Below are positions 19,736 through 30,410 of a DNA stretch of 40,240 nucleotides, in pieces. The notes beneath the pieces were generated by a model that was not told the origin of the DNA, searched no databases, and saw only the letters and a list, made by a program, of their open reading frames with translations. How positions within the stretch are numbered: position 1 is the first letter of the stretch; each line of letters opens with the position of its first letter. The translations under genes and the position numbers were made by a program. The stretch is from Nemertoderma westbladi (taxonomy: Eukaryota > Xenacoelomorpha > Nemertodermatida > Nemertodermatidae): assembly GCA_032718475.1 (NCBI GenBank), contig JAUCBJ010006550.1:1-40240 (forward strand), written 5' to 3'.

Positions 19736-20005
19736 AAGTACCAGTTTCCTTTGGGGGTATTGGTCTTGGGGGACCGTTCTGGAAAAATAAGTTGTCATAC
19801 TTTTTGCGTAATCATTGGCCTAACGGCTAAAGAAAACTACACTTTTAATTTCGATACTTTACTCAGATCATCACGTCATCAGGATGTTGCACGGTTGAGG
19901 TTGATGTTGATTAAAATCTGTACTAATATTGAATGTTATTTTATACATTTTTTATAATTTTTTATATGAAAAATTGACACTGCATATTTATATTATTATA
20001 TCCAG

Positions 20006-20599
20006 GTAAAAGTCCACATGCGAGATATCCTTGAGACGGCGGATATGGTACTTCAGAGTAAACTAGATTTGTACACTCCTCCGAGTTACTCTGATTCGAC
20101 GTCTACATGCTTAGCGGAAAAGTATCCATTATGTAAACCAAACAGTAGAGGGGTCTATTATCCACATGATGCGTATGGATTCAGTGACTTAGTACGTTGT
20201 GATTCGGATTGGGTGGTGATTTCTGAATTCGGAGACTTAACAAAATTAAATCGCCGCTGGATTGATTTTGTTAACGGGTTCGGTAATATCAACTACGATT
20301 TCTGGATGGGCTTAGAAAATATTCACAAGCTTACTCGGGGGGGAGTCCCTATGGTGATTGACATGCGGATAGATGATACAGTTTACAGCATTGAATATGA
20401 ACACTTTCAGGTGGATTCTGCTTCAACAAATTATAAACTGAATGTGTCTGAACGTTCTATAACGTCCTTACGTGCTCCCTTGTTACTTAATGGGGAAACT
20501 TTCTCAAGTCGGAATGGATGGTGGTTTAATGATCATTTCTATCAGTTGCATAATACTATAACTATGCCAATACAAATCAAGATTCTTGTGGACCAATCA
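20006..20599 (+). CDS. fibrinogen-related domain exon A (divergent)
   Basis: A single exon of 594 nt (198 codons), opened by a weak acceptor (ATTATATCCAG) and closed by TCA|GTAAGT at 20600, phase 0 at both ends. A fibrinogen C-terminal-like domain is recognisable by CLAEKYPLCKPNSRGVYY, LVRCDSDWVVI, WIDFVNGFGNINYDFWMGLE, NIHKLTRGG, IEYEHFQVDSASTNYKL and GWWFNDH. It ends IKILVDQS like its neighbours. Unlike exons B-D it lacks the D-x-DND calcium site and the two cysteines of the second disulfide, so ligand binding may be altered. It has a longer N-terminal part (MRDILETADMVLQSKLDLYT). Its first exon and signal peptide are not identified. It could belong to a different gene copy. Confidence 0.75.
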
Positions 20600-20669
20600 G
20601 TAAGTTGACCAATACAAAGTAGATAGAATATAAGTTATAAAAATGTATGTTGTAAATCATTGCTATCTT

Positions 20670-20735
20670 TGTTCCAATCAGAGCGAATGATTTAATCAAC
20701 TCAGGTGTTCTATATAAGATAAAAGGCATCTATTT
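20670..20735 (+). promoter_or_regulatory. candidate CCAAT/TATA promoter in the FReD intron
   Basis: TTCCAATCAGAGCG (about 20673-20686) is followed after about 25 bp by TTCTATATAAGATAAAAGG (about 20709-20727). The CCAATCAGAGCG word equals the one in the BEL LTRs, yet the flanks do not match them. It may be a promoter of another LTR element or of a downstream first exon; no ORF follows closely. Confidence 0.3.
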
Positions 20736-22250
20736 CCAATACAAGTACTACAGCAGCCCCAACAGCAGCCGCTACCCAACATGTGTTTGTAAATAAGTTG
20801 TTAAATCTTTAGCAACTAGCTAGTGGATCGATCTGAAAGGAATGTGAGGCCGTCGGAATAATTGGACTAAACAAACATGCTATATGTACATATAACATGA
20901 GTCCATCCAAAGCTATTTCACAATATTTTCTGATGGCTTTTAAAGACCTGGTAATTTCCAACGTAGGCTCTAGAGGGATATTTTTGTCTTTTGAGGGACA
21001 TGTCCTCTGAAAACCATGGTGGCTCTTTGGTGGACACAGTAAGGATCGTATTTGGCGACATCTGGCTCTTGAGGTACATAATATTTTCTAGCGAAGTCAC
21101 TTACAATGGTGAACCCATGATTGGTTTGCATTGGAATTAATTGCTTATTATTTTCTTCTTAAAATTGTTAATTAATAACGTTTTCAGTGTTATTTTGTTT
21201 TAATTAATATTTTGTTTTAATTTTTTTAAATTGATTTAAAAACTTAGTTTTGATCGAGTTATTCAAAACTCTTTCACATATTTAAACTACAGAAATATGA
21301 ATAAAGAAAGATTTGGCAGTTTACATGTAATTTGATGATGACGCCACCCACGAACTTAACGAGATTTAACTGCCTGTTAGCAGTTTAAGTAACTACTGTA
21401 TATCTTAACATCTACATCTTCTATTAAAACATTAAAAATGTGTTTCATAATTGCAACCCCCCCCCCCATGCCCCCCCCCCCCCCCATGCCCCCTCCCAAT
21501 AACACTTGAATGTGGTGAAAGTTTTTTTAAGATTTGATTATTATACTGTATTACACAAACTTAATATCCAATATTCAAAATAATTACCAAAAATCAGTTA
21601 TCGGTTCAATCAGTTAATCAGCTACCGATATAATTTTTTTAATTAACATAATAATTATAGCCTACCCTGCAGTAGTGAATAGCTACTGCGGCGAACGTGG
21701 CTTTAGTAGGACCTACATCCTTCAAGAGCCACTGACAATAACATTTAGATCAATTTTTGAGTGCATACATTTTTTATTCTCCAAAGTGTGTTCAACTGGA
21801 GCCAAAAATTCTAGAACCAATGAGGAAGTATTTCAGGTTCTTCTCTGTCACCTCGGAAAGGCATACTCATCTCGGAAAGCCATACTTTTCATCCTTCCGT
21901 GACTTTTGTGTATCGCTAATTAAAGTTATTCAATAAAAACTTACTGTAAAATGGACATTCTGTATCTCCGCCAGTCCATTCTTCAAGTCGCCACACCTGA
22001 TGCGAGGGAAAACATAAATATTTAGAGTCTGTCTAAAGTTTAGAAAATCACAAAAATATTTGAGGGTAATGGGGCAATCCACGAAGATGATCAGCCTTCT
22101 CATTTCGTTTCGACGTAATAGTAGTGTAGGGCCTACTAGGGTTCGCTGCGACACCTGCTGCACAAAGACACCACCACTTGGTACCAGTTGAGAAACTACG
22201 CGTTATTTGTTACTTCCATTCTTTTTAAACCGTAATCCCTCCCATCCACA
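20736..22250. other. intronic or intergenic AT-rich DNA, no exon seen
   Basis: No fibrinogen-like or other coding match. It includes C-rich tracts at 21457-21495 (C11-ATG-C15-ATG-C4). Short frames at 21675-21902 and on the minus strand at 21930-22163 show no known motif. Confidence 0.5.
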
Positions 22251-22985
22251 TTCTCACTTATTTGTAAAAGCATCTTCCGTTCACTCCTAGAGTACGCGCG
22301 CTGCCACATCGGGTCTGTTTCACCTGACTCCTATACGGCTTTAAGTCCCACACAAGTCAGTATCTGCTCAAGGTCCGCTCCTCTGGAACGCTTTGCCAAA
22401 ATTTCTCCGCGATATTCGAACTCGTCCATCCTTCGATCGTGCTGTTAAAAAGTCAAAAACTAAAAAACAACTAAAAAGTTAAAAAGTTTGAGTCTCGGGA
22501 CTGATGGCACTAATCCCGTGTTTGCTGTTTAATTTACCCGTTTTTCTCATCTATTTCATCTGCGTCCCTTCCTTCGCCCCCCTGATTAACAATATTAGTA
22601 AATCATAGTTATCTTATGAGTGATCCATGACTATAGTGTATAATTCTTTAATTCAACACCCATTGCCTATCTATCTATTAACTGTATGATCTACCTTACA
22701 TTGCCTTAACACCACTCTGATGCCACTCCAGTATTGCACCATTTCACCCAACCGATTTAAGTTTTTAAGATATTCCCGCACTTATCACTTTTTGCCCTGC
22801 CAAATATTCCTCCTTATATGTGAGTGGGCCAAGGCAACACTAGCTCTGCTATAGCGGTGGCCCACCCACACTCCAAAGTACCCAGCAGATTCTGTGGTAT
22901 TGATTAGTTTGTTGTTTTTTATATAAATTTTGAGGAAATAAATAAATTCAATTTAAATTCAAATAAATTCTTGTTATTCCATCAG
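22251..22985 (+). mobile_element. CR1/Jockey-like LINE 3' remnant
   Basis: A plus-strand frame around 22370-22450 reads PLLWNALPKFLRDIRTRPSF, the conserved C-terminal motif of CR1/Jockey-type ORF2. A 3' UTR (GTGGCCCACCCACACTCC) and an AATAAATAAATTC-rich tail end at about 22975. Frames are interrupted before and after the motif. Confidence 0.65.
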
Positions 22986-23044
22986 TAGGGCCAACCAGAC
23001 TACTGACTTTTTAATAAACTACAAGTACGACGCGTATTTTGAAA

Positions 23045-23940
23045 CTATGCGTAGCAATTAAGTTTCGCGAGATATATGACTCCTTCCAAAATATATGACT
23101 TTTACGATTAATGTCTTTCCGATATGTGTATGCTTTACGGGGTAAATTCTATGCGTTCTGAGATATATGACGTCCGGTATGCCAAGAAAATTAAACCATT
23201 CCGAGATCTTTATAGATTCCGAGATAAGTATTCCTTCCGGGATGAGTAGGCCTCCACCATTCTGAATTATGTAGGTATGTCTTTTCGATGATAATATCCT
23301 TGCTAAGATATGTAGGCCATCGTGATGAGTATGATTTCCGAGATGAGTATCCCTTTCCGGAATGTGTATGCATTTCGAGATGAGCATGAATTCCGAGATG
23401 CCTTCTGATATGCGTATACATTTTCGATATGAATATGCATTCCAAGGTATGCCTTCAGAGATAAATGTCTTTCCGAGATGTGTATGGTTTCAGAGTTGAG
23501 TATGAATTCCGAGAAATATGACTTGCGAAATAAATATGGCTTTCCGAGGCATATCTGGTTCAGATAAAACTATACATTTCCGAGATGTGTATGCTTTATG
23601 GCGTAAATTTTATAGCTTCCGAGATATATGACTTCCGGTATGTTGCACACCAAGTAAATTAAGCCATTCCGAGATGTTGATGGATTCCGAGATAAGTATT
23701 CATTCCGGGTTGAGTAGGCCTACACCTTTCCGAATTATGTATTCCGTCTGGGTCCGAACTGTGTCTTTTCGAGATGATAATATCCATGACGAGATGTGTA
23801 CGCCATCAAGATGAGAATTTATTTCCGAGATGAGTATGCCTTCCTAGATATAAGCCTTCCAAGATGAGTTGCTTCGTAGATAACAATTCGAGATGGGCAT
23901 GCATTCCGAAATGAGCATGGCTTTCCTTAATGCATAATTC
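23045..23940 (+). repeat. degenerate 18-20-bp satellite with a 461-bp higher-order period
   Basis: About 45 imperfect units of the type TTCCGAGATGAGTATGCA fill 900 bp. A larger duplication is visible on top: TGTGTATGCTTTACGGGGTAAA at 23125 returns as TGTGTATGCTTTATGGCGTAAA at 23586. The order of units after it (ATATATGAC, GAGATAAGTATTC, TGAGTAGGCCT, ATAATATCC, GAGATGAGTAT) is the same. Open minus-strand frames here come from the repeat. Confidence 0.88.
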
Positions 23941-23962
23941 TGGTTAGGAGGGTTAAAAAAAT

Positions 23963-24410
23963 ATATTTTTTTTGAAAACTAATTTTTCAATATAACAACT
24001 CTAAGCACAGATAGTAAGTATTGGAAAAAAAAAATAGAAGCATTGAAGTTTCAAGCACAAAAATCCGAATTTAGTGAAACCTCAAATACCCCTCTTTGCT
24101 GCAGTGTTTAATACAATGGTGATGTGCCCAATTCGCAGCCATACACTATTCACGTCTAGAAATCGTGATTTGTAAAATATCAAACTTAAATATAATTAAA
24201 CACAGTTTTTGTCTACTCAAAAATATAATATATAATCGCATCTCTAAAAAGCCAATTTTTTGTTCGAAAAATCGAAAATTAAAATTTTTGAAAATTTATA
24301 TTTTTTGAAAAGCTGAAGCTCAAAATAACAACTTTAAATGTCGAATATAGTAAGTATGGCAAAAATGAGAAACATTGAAGCCGTTTCAAGTGCAAAAAAT
24401 GAAATTATGT
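23963..24410 (+). repeat. 333-bp-spaced direct duplication
   Basis: ATAACAACT...ATAGTAAGTAT and the following GCATTGAAG/CATTGAAG, TTTCAAG(C/T)(A/G)CAAAAA at 23992-24065 recur at 24325-24395. The spacing is 333 bp, with moderate divergence and AT-rich ends. Confidence 0.7.
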
Positions 24411-25148
24411 ATGCATGAAAATCCATTATTCCTGATAATCCTAGAAAGTTCGCCAAATGCTACGATATGTAGTGTACTGCTATGTTTGTCATGATAACGA
24501 AAGATATATTAGAAAAATGTAACGTTCCAGAAACAAAATTTACCACTTATTTTAGATCTTTGCTTTGCTTTGCTTACCTTTTAATAGTTGATTCCAATAT
24601 CTGAAATTTCAGGATTCGTCTTTTAAAAAATGATATATATTGTTGGCTCTATAGGGACATTGGATATACATCTTTTGTTTTCCAGAAAAGCAACTTCTCC
24701 CCTTTGGTTATATTATGTTATAAATAAATTTGGAAATATAAAATATATCTTTTTTTTCTATTGGGCGAAATTCGATGGAACAAAAACAAATGGGTAGATA
24801 ATATAGTTAATATTGGAAATCCATAGTTGATAATGTAATGTTGAGTAATTTATTGTTATAACAATTTCGAACATGACGCAAAAGTGAAGGCTCGTCAGGA
24901 ACATGTTAGCCATATATATATATAATTAGATGTGTTACATATTAGACACCTGATTTGAACACATGAAATATCTACAATAAAGTAGACATGTCAGTTAGAT
25001 AGATAGCTCAACTTTTATTTAGAATAAACTGAGTTATCCAAAGGTGTGAGTAAATCTATTAATAAATTGTATTATTCCAATATGTTTGATAATATATATT
25101 ATTGTAATGAATATAATACATTTGTCATCATTCACACTTCTTTTCTAG
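24411..25148. other. intron before FReD exon B, no other gene seen
   Basis: AT-rich non-coding sequence. It ends in a good polypyrimidine/AG acceptor (CACACTTCTTTTCTAG at 25133-25148). Confidence 0.6.
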
Positions 25149-25691
25149 GAAGAAACCAATTGCATAAACTTTGGAAAAACAAAAAAAATAGTAGGTACTT
25201 TACACTGTGATAAAAGTTCCCCAGGTTTATGGGTGAATATACTTGAAAGGAACCAAGGTTCCATCACATTTAATAAAGACTGGGATGAATATGTTAAAGG
25301 ATTTGGAAATTCAGACGAATATTGGCTGGGATTGGAAAATATACACAAACTTACTGAAAATCCAGTACGAGTTCGATTATATCACTGGGATGGTGATGAT
25401 ACTCGAACCTCTGATGAATACTCCTCATTTAAAGTTGGTTCTAAAGATACCGATTACGCGCTGGAGATATATGGCTATAATGAGCCAGACCTAGAAGCTG
25501 AAGGGCTAGAAGCTCTTAATAGTCTACCTTTTACCACAAAAGATAGGGATAATGACGATAGTGAGAGTGATAACTGTGCGGTGTTCCATGGTAGAGGATG
25601 GTGGTACGGTGGTGATGGGTGCAACAAAGATAATTTCCTAGGGCTGGATAAAACGATGATAACCAAAATGATGATACTTGTTAATGAAACT
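25149..25691 (+). CDS. fibrinogen-related domain exon B
   Basis: A 543-nt exon (181 codons) enters after CTTTTCTAG and leaves at GAAACT|GTAAGT, phase 0 at both ends. It begins EETNC. Fibrinogen C-terminal landmarks follow: LHCDKSSPGLWVNILER, WDEYVKGFGNSDEYWLGLE, NIHKLTENP, DEYSSFKVG, TDYALEIYGYNE, FTTKDRDNDDSESDNC, RGWWYGGDGC, then KMMILVNET. All four canonical cysteines and the calcium-type DRDND motif are present. After the fourth cysteine only about 20 residues remain before the end; the GVYW...YSLK segment of ordinary FReDs is absent. Such domains are usually extracellular recognition modules binding acetylated or glycan ligands; that role is inferred from the family. An acidic insert (EPDLEAEGLEAL) is specific to this copy. 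Confidence 0.85.
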
Positions 25692-26320
25692 GTAAGTAAT
25701 TCGTCAATTATAAAATTAATACTAATAATCCAGCTTAGCTTACATCTCCTGATATCTCAATATGGGGCGAGTTAGAGCAACGAGCAATCAGCGATCTGTT
25801 ATAATTATACTATGGCCGTTTTCCAAAAGTCTGTAGTATAATTAAAATTGTTCATTGTGGGCTGACGTGTTATTGTTCACAAATACCCTAAATGTTACCA
25901 TCTGTAAACCTGCTACCGATACTGGTGAACTTGTAAGCAATGCTGCAGTGTTTATTTATGGGAATAATTTAATCTTGATTTAACGACATATTAATTAATT
26001 GGAACTAAATTTTAAATGTTTTAAAAAACCTAATCAAATGTAATATACAGTATACTTATGGGGTGTTAAACAATTCCCGGTTGGTATGACAATCAATTGG
26101 TTTGAACATTTATATTGAACACAAAATCTATAACAATCAAGCAATATCTGGTTTTTAAAAATTTAAGTGCATCGCAGTGTGATTGCTCTTACTTCTAGGT
26201 AGTGGTCATATTTCACTCTGAGATTATCTTAGAGTTCCTAGTTAATTATTCTGAATAATTATTATTCTCTATAATATATAATTTACGAATTTATGTCATT
26301 TTTCAATTATTATCTTTTAG
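25692..26320 (+). other. 629-bp intron between FReD exons B and C
   Basis: GT at 25692 (GTAAGT) to AG at 26319-26320 (TTATTATCTTTTAG). No repeat or gene is recognised inside. It is the shortest spacing between two FReD exons in the window. Confidence 0.6.
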
Positions 26321-26859
26321 GAAGAGAGCTAAATGCCCATCATCTGGTGTTTCTCAAAGATATTGATACTATTGGTAAATTCGAACATATAAACTGCGAT
26401 ACCAATTCTTTAGGACTGTGGTTAATAATTCTTGACAGGAGTATTGATTGTTCACTCGACTTAAATCATACCTGGAATGAATATGAAAACGGATTTGGCG
26501 ATATAGAAAATGAGTACTGGTTAGGATTGAAAGCTATCCACAAATATACTCAAGGCTCAGTTAGACTTAGAATAGACACCAAGTTTGGTCTTAGAACGAA
26601 ACATTATGAATATTCATCAATTAAAGTTGGTTCCGCTACGACCAAATATGCGCTTGAAATATATGGCCGAGCTACAGATTACCCATTTAATCGCCAACAA
26701 TTTACTACAAAGGGTAAGGATAATGATAACAATGCAGAGGTTAACTGTGCAGAGAGCCTTGGTTCTGGCTGGTGGTATGATGATTGCAACGATGAATTTA
26801 CTATTCTTACACCCAATCCACTCGTAAAAACACAAATGAAAATACTTGTGAACCAATCA
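26321..26859 (+). pseudogene. fibrinogen-related domain exon C with frame conflict at its 5' end
   Basis: The acceptor (TTATCTTTTAG|GAAGAG) and donor (CAATCA|GTAAGT at 26860) align with those of exons B and D, but the exon is 539 nt, not a multiple of three. Entered in phase 0 it reads EES and stops at TAA (codon 4). The rest is intact in another frame: INCDTNSLGLWLIILDR, WNEYENGFGDIENEYWLGLK, AIHKYTQGS, YEYSSIKVG, TKYALEIYGR, FTTKGKDNDNNAEVNC, GWWYDDC, KILVNQS. By comparison with exon D (GAAGAAGCGAAATGT) a one-base insertion seems to lie in GAAGAGAGC, with a second shift before the middle of the exon. A second AG eight bases downstream (GAGAG|CTA, exon start 26329) would restore phase 0 and give 531 nt, at the cost of the first cysteine. 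It is either a decayed cassette or one using the downstream acceptor. Confidence 0.75.
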
Positions 26860-26911
26860 GTAAGTTAATCTATTTATCAAATATTACTCTTCTTAATATC
26901 CAGTCTGGGGT

Positions 26912-26931
26912 GGGGGGGGGGGGGGGGGGGG
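26912..26931 (+). repeat. poly-G tract (20 G)
   Basis: A 20-G run after GGGGT, 50 bp downstream of the exon C donor. G-rich runs near donors can influence splicing; here this is only a possibility. Confidence 0.9.
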
Positions 26932-27484
26932 CTGTATGATAGTCTGTTCTAGGACAATTGTTATGGAGTTACAGTAATACTTCTTGCTACATTTTTTATA
27001 TTTAATATTTTTTATTAAACTTTAGCTTTCATTCTAAAAAGGAACTGGCATACAGTATATATATAAATAATAACACACTTTAACAGATGACAAATACTAC
27101 ACAAGCAATGACAAGTAAGACACATGAGACAAGTTATGTATGTACAGTACACCGATATATTTTATCTGAAAAGGCATACAGTATACATAGAAACACATCC
27201 AGACCACCCCCTCAGACACCCCCACGTTCCACACCCCAACAATACAACTACAAATTACACATATAAAAGGCACGCTGACATACAGTATGTATTTGGAATG
27301 TGAGGGAGATCCAATATAATTTTTTTAATTATTTTAATTTGAACTATTCGAATACTCAATCCCCGGACGTATAGTTTATTATAATGCTATAGTAATTGAT
27401 TGTTCTGTTACTGTACTGCATTGTCATGTATTATTATATGTTTTACTCAGGCCTCACCTATTCGGAATTGCCTGAGAGCAATGG

Positions 27485-27597
27485 GGATGGGGACCTGTGA
27501 TCATATGCACCAGATGGGGACCTGGGATCATTGTAGCACCAGATGGGGACCTGGGATCATATGCACCAGATGGGGACCTGGGATCATATGCACCAGA
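27485..27597 (+). repeat. 27-bp minisatellite, four copies
   Basis: The unit AGATGGGGACCTGGGATCAT plus ATGCACC occurs about four times (starts near 27485, 27512, 27541 and 27568). The second copy carries a variant CATTGTAGCACC end that makes it 29 bp. Confidence 0.92.
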
Positions 27598-28136
27598 TTA
27601 GATTAGACATGAACTTATTGGATCATAAATTAGTAGGAATTCGAACAACAGTTCGCACATTATAATCTAAAAGTAATCGTTCTAATCTAGAATATACTAG
27701 ATTGTGGTGACTGGGTGGGCGTAATACAGTCGGTAGCGGTAGGTACCTAACTTTTGAACTTTGAACCTTTTATTTCCAATTTCTATAAGATGCACAAGAT
27801 AATACTGTTTAAAACATATAAGTATAAGATATGATTTAGAGGTAGATTACAGAATAAAAACAATAAGAACATAAAAATACATAAAGTACATATTGTGGTT
27901 GGTGGCAGAAACAGGAGATCCCATTAATTCAGCCATTAAAGCACAACTATAACTAACTAAAACACTTACATGAACCACATGGAGCAAGTAGTCACACTCC
28001 ACCAGGATGTAGCGTGTCATGCTAACTGCTGAGGACACAAAATCTCTGGATGGCACATTCACAAGAATGCTACTCCGGGTTCAATTGTGTCAAGTACAAT
28101 GCACACATCTCCAACCAGACACTATATAACATTGGA

Positions 28137-28210
28137 GGTGTCTCATTGGTTCCCCCAAGCTTGACACTAGAACAAAATCGCCTCCGCTTTGCAGGACATT
28201 GCTTTCGCCA
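28137..28210 (+). mobile_element. LINE A internal fragment
   Basis: GTGTCTCATTGGTTCCCCC and CCTCCGCTTTGCAGGACATTG match LINE A at 37366-37436 almost exactly. Coding relic LRFAGHCFR. Both ends are truncated. Confidence 0.88.
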
Positions 28211-28329
28211 TAGGTTTATCAGCGTCAACTTCAAATGCTTTAAATCGGCCACAATCGCATCTCTACCATTTCTTTGGTGATCGGTCTTTACAAAGAGCAG
28301 CAATCTCCAGGATTTTAATTATATTAACT

Positions 28330-29225
28330 GTACCTTTAAAGTGGATAGGCCTACTATTCCTGATTCTGACCGAATAGTTATCCAAAAGGCTCTTGGCGAT
28401 TGTTCGGGGCTGCGTGTACTAACGTCAATGAAGGATAGGATTAAGAACATCAGGGACGATGTGGTTAATGTGTTAAATATTCTATCTATTATTTTTACTG
28501 GTATTTTTGTCCACGGTTACATGCCGATTGGTATGATGGAATCTATTATAATTCCGTTAATTAAGGATAAGAATGATGACCACACGTCTAAGGATAATTA
28601 TAGAGGTATTTCAATTGCTACAGTGCTCAGTTAAATTTTAGAAAATGTTATCTTACATAGGTGTCTATCCCTACTGTACACTACCGATAACCAGTTTGGC
28701 TTCAAGTCGAAGCTTGGCACTGAAACCTGCGTATATGCCCTAAAAGAGATTCTCAATTATTATTTAAGTAAGAACACACCCGTTTATGTGTGTATGCTAG
28801 ACGCCAGCAAAGCTTTTGACAAAGTTAACCACTTTGTACTTTTCGCAAACTTATTGATCGAAATATTCCCCTATATATTATTGTGCGTCTGATTATTTAT
28901 TGGTATAGGTCGCAGTTGATGTGTGTTGTTTGGGCGGGTATAGTCTCACCGAAATTTACGGTGACTAATGGTACAAACAAGGGTGGCATTCTGTCTCCCC
29001 TGTTTTTCAATGTTTATTTAGATGATTTAAGCATTCAATTAACATTAAGCGGGGTTGGATGTTATATGGGTAATATCAGGGTAAATCACTTGGGTTATGC
29101 TGATGATATCTGTTTGTTGTCAAACTCAATTTACAGGTTTGTCTGTAATTGTTTCAACAGCAATATGGAGTGTATGGATTCTGAAGATATTGTTGGTAAT
29201 GACCCCTGTATGTTGCTGCTGTAGA
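28330..29225 (+). mobile_element. LINE B: decayed reverse transcriptase
   Basis: Pieces in different frames follow the order of a non-LTR RT. 28341-28634 carries PIGMMESIIIPLIKDK and NYRGIS; then comes FGFKSK-GTETCVYALKE; then LDASKAFDKVNH (motif A, about 28799-28835). 28883-29224 carries NGTNKGGILSPLFFNVYLDD (motif B) and LGYADDICLLS (motif C, catalytic YADD). Stops at 28632 and about 28890 and frameshifts break it. Motifs differ from LINE A and from the next fragment, so this is a separate family. No endonuclease or 3' tail is seen. Confidence 0.8.
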
Positions 29226-29439
29226 ACATGTTAATAGAGATTGTCGATTAATAGAGATGTTAATCGAAATTGTTCACCTGTTCCAGCTGATTATGATAGG
29301 ATTTGTAAAGGATTTATCGTGCCTTCAGCACGATAAAGCTCTTAAACGGCTTTTTGTATCTCAAAAATAATCTCTAGTGTTAATACACTTTGTTTATTGT
29401 TTTTGGTTTCTCAGTGTGAAGACTGACTTGAAAATAGCT

Positions 29440-30410
29440 CGCATTAGTACACCTTGTCTCAGTAGATCTTGAAAAAGCGTTTGATACCAAGGACCACACG
29501 TTATTACTAAAAAACAAGATTGTTATGGTGTTAGCGGCCTCTCTCTCAAATTACTTCATAGTTTCTTAGATAACCGTACGCGAGTAGTACAGATCAACGA
29601 CGTTAGCTCTGACTCTATAATATGTACTCCATGTGGGTGCGCACATACTGTAGGGTGGAATTTTAAGCCAGCTTTTATTTTTAATTTTTATCAAATACTT
29701 TACCAAATTAATGCCTACACTTTTTGCTGATGACACCATGCTACTGTATTGTGACAAGAATATCAACACTCTTACAACCATTAACACTGAACTAGAAAAA
29801 GTGGATGATTGGCTCTGTGACAACAAACTATCTCTAAACCTAAAACAGACGGAATATATTATCTTTGACAACCACAATCTACACCTACAATTCCAGCAGT
29901 TAATATTCGTTCAAATTCAATAACTAATACTAAATCAACCAAATTTATTGTTATACATCGACAATGAAATAAAATGGAAAATTCGTTGCGAGTACATCTT
30001 ATCGAAAATTTCAAAATTATCTGGCTTATATTTTAAACTGAGACACATTCTTCCTTTTCTTTGCACATATACTACAGACGTTATATTTCACACTGATCCA
30101 TCCACACATTCTGTATGTTGTAGTTCTGTGGGGAAACATAATCTTATCTAACAAAAGGAAAATACAATTAAATAAAGTAATTAGAGCGATAATGTATTGC
30201 CATTTCCAATCTCATGCAGCTACTATATACAAAATTTTTAAAAGTTTTACAACTTGATAAACTATTTGTTTGATATTAAAAAAGGTACTAAGACAGATGC
30301 TCTACAAAATTGTTTAAAGAAACTATATACATGTACGAATTCTTTTACCCACAAAGCAGAAACCTACTAGCTTCGCTACTGTTTCTGCGTGGGCAGTAAA
30401 TTAACCTGAA
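29440..30410 (+). mobile_element. CR1/Rex-like LINE C: decayed reverse transcriptase
   Basis: A third RT type. DLEKAFDT (about 29462-29485) is motif A; LFADDTMLLYCDKN in 29711-29923 is motif C; it continues DWLCDNKLSLNLKQTEYIIF. 29948-30151 has IDNEIKWK...SKISKLSGLYFKLRHILP, typical of the post-RT part of CR1/Jockey-type elements. Motif B is lost around 29640, and frameshifts separate the pieces. Homology fades at about 30400. Confidence 0.78.

Larger units (their letters stand above)
26860..28130. other. intron sequence with simple repeats
   Basis: No exon is seen. It includes a poly-G tract, scattered GGCATACAGTATA words (about 27048, 27173 and 27277) and a 27-bp minisatellite listed separately. 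Confidence 0.5.

Noticed and set aside
23058-23445. Minus-strand frames with repeated HTH/RDTHLG patterns
   Set aside because: They translate the degenerate satellite; no start context or homology supports a protein.
23045-23940. Possible CRISPR-like repeat array
   Set aside because: Units are contiguous and degenerate without unique spacers, and the DNA is eukaryotic.
28050-28280. 76-codon frame as a host gene
   Set aside because: Its central part is the LINE A fragment SLVPPSLTLEQNRLRFAGHCFR.
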